Source: Alphaproteobacteria bacterium (GTDB lineage Bacteria; Pseudomonadota; Alphaproteobacteria; Reyranellales; Reyranellaceae). Taken from it: a stretch of 46,369 bases of DNA. Below the pieces are notes generated by a model that worked only from the letters and a program-made list of their open reading frames with translations, searched no databases and was not told the origin of the DNA. Position 1 is the stretch's first letter; each line of letters starts with the position of its first letter. Shown here piece after piece: positions 41,644 to 46,369 of the stretch. Position numbers and translations under genes: made by a program. The stretch is from contig JAFKFK010000042.1 in the NCBI GenBank assembly GCA_017307275.1, positions 1 through 46,369 on the forward strand. Direction: 5' to 3'.

Positions 41644-43059
41644 CTACGGCTCGATGAGCTTGATCTCGGAACGGCGCGCGAGATCGGCCGGCGTCTCGGC
41701 GGCATTGAGCACCAGCAGCCTTTCCATCCGAAGCGTCTGATAGGGCATGCGGGCGGCGAGCTGAGCCGCCGTCGAACCCGCTGGCGAAACGATGCGCAAC
41801 CGGTAGGGCTTGAGCGCCGCCACTTCCGCATCGGAGAGCGTATGGAAGCTGCGGGCGGCATTCAGCAGGACCTCGATCTGGCGATCCTGTCCGGGGCCTT
41901 CGCTCATCAGATTGAAATAGCAGATGCGCTCGCCGTGGCGGACGATGACATAGCGCACTTGCGCAAGCCCGGTGTCGGAGCCGCGTGGCCGGGCACCGAT
42001 CGCCGCTTCGGCACCGCCGATCTCGGTGGCCTGGATGTCGGTCGGTGTCGGCTTCAGCTTGTTGCGCATCCAGTCGTCGAGCCGGCCCTCCACCTGATCG
42101 GTCGTGCAGGAGAAGAACATCAGCGAGCGATCTCGACCGGCGGCCAGCACGCCGTCGTTCTCGTTGAAGACGAAGAAGCCGGCGGGCGCCGTGAATCCCA
42201 GCCGCAACGTCGGATGCAGGAACGAGGTGCCGCGCACGAAGCCCTCGTTCGCCGGATCGTCGACCGACATGCCGTTGATCGCCGCGAAATACTCCTTCTG
42301 GTCGGATTCACCCGGTGCCGAAGTCGCCGGCAGCGTCGAAAGCGCCTCGAGCCGCTCGACCGGCGCGGGATGCGTGGACGATGCACTCGGGCGATCGCCG
42401 ACGTCCGACGTCTCGCCCATGATCTGCGCCTCGAGTTGCGACTGGCGACGCAGGCGATGGATCAACGCCTCCATGGCGCTGCCGCGATAGCCCGCCTTGG
42501 TGATGTAGGTGAGGGCGAGCCGGTCGGCTTCGAGCTCCTGTTCGCGCGAGTAGCGCCGCAGCGCCAACAAGCCGGCACTGGCGACCGACCGGCCAACCGT
42601 GACGGAGCCGCTGGTCGTCGCTGCAGCGACGGCAGCGTCGAGCATGTCCTTGCGCACGCGGGCGCGTTGCGCGGCGTGACGTTGAACGAGATGACCGAGC
42701 TCATGGCCGAAGGCCGCGGCGAGTTCGGCTTCGTCCTCGAGAATCGCCAGCAAGCCGCGCGTCACGAACACATACCCCGGCACGGCGTGCGCGTTCGCCA
42801 AGGGTTGGTCGAGCACGACGAAGCGATAGCTGCCAGGGAGTGCCGCAGCGGCCACGACTCGTTGGCCAACGCGATCGACATAGGCTTGCAGCGCGGGATC
42901 TTCATAGGCTGGTCCAACCAACCTCTCGACCTCGCGCGGCAGCACGGACGTGCCGCGGTTCGCGGACGCAGCGCTCGTCTGCGGCGGAGTGACCTGTGGC
43001 GCGCAGCCAGCGACGGCCGTCAGGATCGCAACGGACGCCAGAATCCCGCGAAAATTCAC
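41644..43059 (-). CDS. M48 family metalloprotease lipoprotein
   Basis: 471 residues. Lipoprotein signal with lipobox VAGC (Cys19). Zinc-protease motif H119-E-x2-H123 (GHELGHLVQRH) and downstream Glu in EQELEADRLAL, as in BepA/LoiP-type periplasmic peptidases. The C-terminal about 200 residues (GTSFLHPTLRLGFTAP onward) form a further domain common to many alphaproteobacterial M48 lipoproteins. Probably outer-membrane protein quality control. The start is at 43059; the gap to pip is about 120 bp. Confidence 0.93.
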   Translation of the reverse strand: MNFRGILASVAILTAVAGCAPQVTPPQTSAASANRGTSVLPREVERLVGPAYEDPALQAYVDRVGQRVVAAAALPGSYRFVVLDQPLANAHAVPGYVFVTRGLLAILEDEAELAAAFGHELGHLVQRHAAQRARVRKDMLDAAVAAATTSGSVTVGRSVASAGLLALRRYSREQELEADRLALTYITKAGYRGSAMEALIHRLRRQSQLEAQIMGETSDVGDRPSASSTHPAPVERLEALSTLPATSAPGESDQKEYFAAINGMSVDDPANEGFVRGTSFLHPTLRLGFTAPAGFFVFNENDGVLAAGRDRSLMFFSCTTDQVEGRLDDWMRNKLKPTPTDIQATEIGGAEAAIGARPRGSDTGLAQVRYVIVRHGERICYFNLMSEGPGQDRQIEVLLNAARSFHTLSDAEVAALKPYRLRIVSPAGSTAAQLAARMPYQTLRMERLLVLNAAETPADLARRSEIKLIEP

Positions 43060-43181
43060 GATTCCTCAACATGGCGCAGCAGGCGCCGTATCGACCTTAG
43101 ACGTTTGGCCAAGGCTGCTGCAATCGCCGCAAGGCTGGAATGATGGCTGCCTCTATGGCAGTGATGACGGAAGGTATTCGC

Positions 43182-44192
43182 ATGCCGCGTTCTGAGACAC
43201 CGCTCCGCTCCGATCTGTTTCCCGAAATCTCGCCCTACGCCAGCGGCATGCTGGCGGTCGATGGGCGACACACGATCTATTGGGAACAAAGCGGCAATCC
43301 GGAAGGCGTACCTGTCGTCTTCCTGCACGGTGGCCCGGGAGCGGGCTCTGCACCGGTGCATCGCCGGTTCTTCGATCCGCAATTCTATCGCGTCGTCGTC
43401 TTCGATCAGCGAGGCTGCGGCCGCTCCATGCCGCTCGGCGAGCTGCAGGACAACACGACGGCCGATCTCGTCTCCGACATGGAGAAGCTCCGGACGCATC
43501 TCGGCATTCAGCGCTGGCTCCTGTTCGGCGGCTCCTGGGGCAGTACGCTGGCGCTCGCCTATGGCCTCGCTCATCCCGACCGCACGGCAGGCTTCATCTT
43601 GCGCGGCATCTTTCTCGGTGCCCGTCCGGAGATTGACTGGTTCCTGCACGGCATGCGGACAATCTTTCCGGAAGCCTGGCGTGACTTCGCCGAGCATCTG
43701 CCGGAAGGCGAACGTTCCGATCTGCTCGGCAACTACTATCGCCGCCTGATCGATCGCAACCCCGACCGGCACCGTCCCGCGGCGCGCGCCTGGAGCCGCT
43801 ACGAGGCGGCATGTTCAACGCTCTATCCGACCGTGCGGGCGCCGTTCGAGACCGACCACGGCGGCTTCGCGCTCGCTCTGTCGCGTATCGAAGCGCACTA
43901 CTTTGCAAACGGCACCTTCGTGCCCGAGGGTTGGCCCTGGGCTCAGCTCGAACGGGTCCGTCATTTACCCTGCACGATCGTGCAGGGCCGCTACGACATC
44001 GTCTGTCCGCCCATTACTGCCGATGCGCTGGCGCGTGCCTGGCCCGAAGCGCGTTATGTCGTGGTGCCCGACGCCGGCCATAGCGCGCTCGAACCGGGCA
44101 TTCGCGCCGCGCTGGTCAACGCCACCGAAAGCTATCGCCTGTCGCTCAGCGACGACGAACTCTTCGCTCCACGTTTTCCCTGGGAAGCCTGA
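43182..44192 (+). CDS. pip: Proline iminopeptidase
   Basis: 336-residue alpha/beta-hydrolase (peptidase S33) that releases N-terminal proline. HGGPGAG (oxyanion), GGSWGSTLAL (Ser nucleophile), GRYDIVCP (Asp) and AGHSALEPG (His) are all in place, and the start DLFPEISPYASGML is typical. I chose ATG 43182 because GGAAGG lies 7 nt upstream; the in-frame ATG at 43140 lacks one. Its stop shares a base with the start of the dioxygenase gene. Confidence 0.94.
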   Translation: MPRSETPLRSDLFPEISPYASGMLAVDGRHTIYWEQSGNPEGVPVVFLHGGPGAGSAPVHRRFFDPQFYRVVVFDQRGCGRSMPLGELQDNTTADLVSDMEKLRTHLGIQRWLLFGGSWGSTLALAYGLAHPDRTAGFILRGIFLGARPEIDWFLHGMRTIFPEAWRDFAEHLPEGERSDLLGNYYRRLIDRNPDRHRPAARAWSRYEAACSTLYPTVRAPFETDHGGFALALSRIEAHYFANGTFVPEGWPWAQLERVRHLPCTIVQGRYDIVCPPITADALARAWPEARYVVVPDAGHSALEPGIRAALVNATESYRLSLSDDELFAPRFPWEA

Positions 44193-45247
44193 TGACATTC
44201 GACCTGCCGCCGGAACAGACCGGCGCCGCCGCCTGGTATGGCCCTGACGTCTCCCGTCGCGACGATTGGCTGATGTCGCTTAGCACAACCGAGGTCGCCG
44301 AGGTCGAAGCAGCGACCAAAGCACTGGTGGCACGCAACGCCGACATCGCCGCCATCACGGCGCACGACTTCCCATTGCCGACGCTCGGCGCAAAACTACG
44401 AGCACGCGCCGACGACGAAGTGCTGAACGGACGCGGGTTTCTGCTGCTGCGCGGCCTGCCGGTCGAGCGCTGGTCGATGGCGGAATCGGCGACAGCCTTC
44501 TTCGGGTTAGGCGCCCATCTCGGCTCGGCGCGCTCGCAGAACGGCAAGGGCCATGTGCTGGGCCATGTCCAGGACCTCGGCCTCGATGTGAAGGACCCCA
44601 ACGTCCGCATTTACCAGACGCATGAGCGCCAGACCTATCACACCGATTCTTGCGACATCGTCGGCCTGCTCTGTCTCAAGACCGCCAAGTCGGGCGGCCT
44701 TTCGGCGCTGGTGAGCTCGACGACGATCTTCAACGAGATGCGCCGCCAGCGGCCCGATCTGCTGCAACTCCTGTTCCAGCCGCTGGCCACCGACCGGCGC
44801 GGCGAGGTACCGGAGGGCCAGAAGCCGTACTTCGAGATCCCGGTGTTCAACTGGCACAAGGGCTATCTGACGGCGATCTATCAGCGCCAGTACATCGACT
44901 CCGCACAGCGCTTTGCCGATGCGCCGCGGCTTTCGTCCGCGCAGGTCGAGGCACTCGATATGTTCGACCGGCTGGCCAACGATCCCAAGCTGAACCTGTT
45001 CATGGAGTTCAAGCCGGGCGACGTACAGCTCGTGCACAATCACACCATGCTGCACGACCGCACCGGCTTCGAGGATTGGCCCGAACCCGAGCGGCGCCGG
45101 CATCTGCTGCGCCTGTGGCTGGCGGCAGCCAGCGGACGGCCGCTGCCCGAGATCTTCGCCCAGCGCTATGGAACCGTGACGGTGGGCGATCGCGGCGGCA
45201 TCATCGTGCGCGGCACCAAACTGCACGCGCCGCTCGAGGCCGTTTGA
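44192..45247 (+). CDS. TauD/TfdA-like 2-oxoglutarate/Fe(II) dioxygenase
   Basis: 351 residues. Iron ligands H150-x-D152 (YHTDSCD) and the distal His of NHTMLHDR (H288), and the 2-oxoglutarate arginine R307 (RHLLRLWL) are present. RGFLLLRGLPV near residue 82 is typical of the family. It hydroxylates an unknown substrate, coupled to 2-oxoglutarate decarboxylation. Coupled to pip by a 1-base overlap, which links it loosely to proline or peptide metabolism. It ends 74 bp before grpE. Confidence 0.9.
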   Translation: MTFDLPPEQTGAAAWYGPDVSRRDDWLMSLSTTEVAEVEAATKALVARNADIAAITAHDFPLPTLGAKLRARADDEVLNGRGFLLLRGLPVERWSMAESATAFFGLGAHLGSARSQNGKGHVLGHVQDLGLDVKDPNVRIYQTHERQTYHTDSCDIVGLLCLKTAKSGGLSALVSSTTIFNEMRRQRPDLLQLLFQPLATDRRGEVPEGQKPYFEIPVFNWHKGYLTAIYQRQYIDSAQRFADAPRLSSAQVEALDMFDRLANDPKLNLFMEFKPGDVQLVHNHTMLHDRTGFEDWPEPERRRHLLRLWLAAASGRPLPEIFAQRYGTVTVGDRGGIIVRGTKLHAPLEAV

Positions 45248-45252
45248 GCGCA

Positions 45253-45281
45253 GTTGACCTGACGCGAGGTCGTCCCTAAGT
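45253..45281 (+). promoter_or_regulatory. Possible heat-shock-type promoter of grpE
   Basis: GTTG (45253-45256), 18 bp, CCTAAGT (45275-45281): a fair but imperfect match to CTTG-N17-CYTATNT. No better promoter is seen in the 74 bp gap. Confidence 0.4.
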
Positions 45282-45316
45282 GAAGGCCGCTCAAAGAGAC
45301 CACATACATTAGGGAC
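45272..45316 (+). repeat. Inverted repeat overlapping the grpE ribosome binding site
   Basis: GTCCCTAA (45272-45279) and TTAGGGAC (45309-45316) pair perfectly across 29 bases. The second arm contains the grpE ribosome binding site AGGGA (start codon at 45322), the first overlaps the possible -10. In RNA from further upstream the site would be sequestered. Confidence 0.55.
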
Positions 45317-45321
45317 AACGT

Positions 45322-45930
45322 ATGGCCAGCGATCCAACCGCGGGCGGCGCCCCGGCGGATATGCCGGTCGAAACGCCCGACAGCACTCTCGATATTCCCA
45401 CCAAGCCGGAGAGCGCCGCCGACTGGCAGCGCCTCGTCGAGCAGCTCCAGGCCGAAAAGGCCGATCTGCAGGACAAGCAGCTTCGTGCACTGGCCGAGGC
45501 GCAGAACGTGCGCCGCCGCGCCCAGCAGGATGTCGAGAAGGAGCGCAAGTTCGGCATCGAGCGTTTTGCCCGGGACGTTCTTTCCGTCGCCGACAATATC
45601 GGCCGGGCCCTGTCGGCCTTGCCGGCGGACCTCGAAGCGGTAGACCCAGCCGTCCGGAACGTCGTGATTGGCATCCAGGCCACCGAGCGCGAGCTGCAGT
45701 CGGTGCTGGAGCGCCACGGGGTCACCCGCGTCGAAGCGCTGGGCAAGCCTTTCAATGCCGAATTCCACCAGGCGATGATGGAAGTCGAGGACCCGAGCGT
45801 CCCCTCCGGCACCGTGGTCCAGGAACTGGCTCCGGGTTACCTGATCGCCGGCCGGCTCCTGCGCGCCGCCATGGTCGGGGTTTCCAAGGGCGGCCCCAAG
45901 GCCACCCCCCACGCGAGCAACGAGAACTAG
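45322..45930 (+). CDS. grpE: Nucleotide exchange factor GrpE
   Basis: 202-residue cochaperone that drives ADP release from DnaK. N-terminal long helix/coiled coil (LQDKQLRALAEAQNVRRRAQQDVEKER), then NIGRALSALP and the C-terminal beta domain with FNAEFHQAMMEVED and AGRLLRAAMVGVSKG. Length normal. Its neighbour is dnaK, 236 bp downstream with its own promoter. Confidence 0.97.
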   Translation: MASDPTAGGAPADMPVETPDSTLDIPTKPESAADWQRLVEQLQAEKADLQDKQLRALAEAQNVRRRAQQDVEKERKFGIERFARDVLSVADNIGRALSALPADLEAVDPAVRNVVIGIQATERELQSVLERHGVTRVEALGKPFNAEFHQAMMEVEDPSVPSGTVVQELAPGYLIAGRLLRAAMVGVSKGGPKATPHASNEN

Positions 45931-45932
45931 CC

Positions 45933-45968
45933 GGGCCTTTCCCGGGGCGATCCCGCCCGGGGAAAGCC
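45933..45968 (+). terminator. GC-rich hairpin after grpE
   Basis: Begins 2 bp after the grpE stop: GGCC-TTTCCC-GGGGCG against CGCCCGGGGAAAGCC, a long stem with one bulge and one mismatch. It lacks a T-tract; it probably ends or reduces grpE transcription or protects its 3' end. Confidence 0.55.
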
Positions 45969-46023
45969 AACTCTCCAAGAATCGACGGTAGGCGGCAAAA
46001 CAACGCTTTCAAGCCGCGAATTT

Positions 46024-46147
46024 GGTCCTTAAGTCCATTGCAGGCGGCCGCTTAGGACCTATATAGCCCCTGTCCTGACCCGGTTTTTCCGGCAGGTAAC
46101 ATTTTATGGGGGTAGATCGGGTGCCTTTGGGGCCGGGTCGACCTGCC
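46024..46147 (+). promoter_or_regulatory. dnaK heat-shock promoter and structured leader
   Basis: ATTG (46037-46040), exactly 17 bp, CCTATAT (46058-46064) fits the alphaproteobacterial RpoH consensus CTTG-N17-CYTATNT at all but one fixed base. The promoter lies within an inverted repeat, GGTCCTTAAG (46024-46033) / CTTAGGACC (46051-46059). The leader of about 95 nt holds GACCCGG (46077-46083)/CCGGGTC (46133-46139) and GGCAGGT (46091-46097)/ACCTGCC (46141-46147), two perfect 7 bp pairs that cross each other. Confidence 0.7.
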
Positions 46148-46166
46148 TAGGGAAGTGAGCAGTATC

Positions 46167-46369
46167 ATGGCGAAAGTCATTGGCATCGATTTGGGTACGA
46201 CCAACTCGTGCGTCGCGGTTATGGAAGGCGGCGACACCAAGGTCATCGAGAATTCGGAAGGCGCGCGGACGACCCCGTCCATGGTGGCCTTCACCGACGG
46301 CGGCGAGCGACTGGTCGGCCAGTCTGCCAAGCGCCAGGCCGTCACCAACCCGCTGAAGACCCTCTACTC
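46167..46369 (+). CDS. dnaK: Chaperone protein DnaK (5' end only)
   Basis: First 67 codons of Hsp70, cut by the window edge. MAKVIGIDLGTTNSCVAVMEG is the nucleotide-binding P-loop region; ENSEGARTTPSMVAF and GQSAKRQAVTNP follow as expected. Expressed from its own heat-shock promoter; works with GrpE encoded just upstream. Confidence 0.98.
   Translation, partial: MAKVIGIDLGTTNSCVAVMEGGDTKVIENSEGARTTPSMVAFTDGGERLVGQSAKRQAVTNPLKTLY

Overview
The window is a GC-rich, densely packed stretch of bacterial chromosome, almost certainly from an alphaproteobacterium. Support for this: the block ubiE-ubiB-coaBC-dut, the block SUV3-like helicase / S4 protein / fdxA / carD, a 1607-residue NAD-specific glutamate dehydrogenase, two Bug-type tricarboxylate-transporter binding proteins, and a dnaK promoter fitting the alphaproteobacterial heat-shock consensus CTTG-N17-CYTATNT. 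I see no insertion sequence, phage gene, CRISPR array, tRNA or rRNA. The genus cannot be fixed from the sequence; a Rhodospirillales- or Reyranella-like soil or water organism is a guess.

Layout. 1-8677 (minus strand): ubiE-ubiB-tauE-coaBC-dut-rrf2-CMD-dehydrogenase-cupin, gene to gene with tiny gaps, then rho (cut by the window edge) with its own promoter. 8702-9436 (plus): an SDR-fold protein that carries the halohydrin dehalogenase signatures instead of the dehydrogenase ones. 9583-16649 (plus): a complete oligopeptide-type ABC operon (two permeases, two tandem paralogous binding proteins, two ATPases), then yccF. 17327-20259 (minus): class I ribonucleotide reductase nrdA-nrdB, with two NrdR-like boxes 31 bp apart upstream of nrdA and a large hairpin between the genes. 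20708-25960 (plus): NAD-glutamate dehydrogenase and msrB. 25938-29338 (minus): a lipoprotein, an epoxide-hydrolase-type enzyme, a metal ABC transporter permease and ATPase, and an unannotated 42-residue membrane microprotein at the head of that transporter operon. 29448-30230 (plus): DUF1223 thioredoxin-like protein. 30234-34987 (minus): a catabolic operon (Bug protein, crotonase, class III CoA-transferase, crotonase, Bug protein) divergent from a LysR regulator (35079-35972). 36006-40750 (plus): helicase, S4, fdxA, carD with a strong terminator. 40831-41643: a metallophosphoesterase-fold protein that has lost the metal-binding motifs. 41644-43059 (minus): M48 lipoprotein protease. 43182-46369 (plus): proline iminopeptidase, TauD-like dioxygenase, grpE and the start of dnaK.

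How the parts fit. Most of the window is housekeeping: ubiquinone, CoA, dNTP supply, transcription (rho, carD), chaperones, glutamate catabolism and methionine repair. The accessory part consists of catabolic and uptake modules: the LysR/Bug/CoA-transferase/crotonase operon, the peptide-type ABC operon, and a possible halohydrin-to-epoxide-to-diol enzyme pair lying about 18 kb apart. The most interesting items are the halohydrin dehalogenase candidate, the metal-ligand-less phosphoesterase, the crotonase lacking both catalytic glutamates, the transporter-linked microprotein, the Shine-Dalgarno-sequestering hairpin ahead of a Bug gene, and structured leaders at grpE and dnaK.
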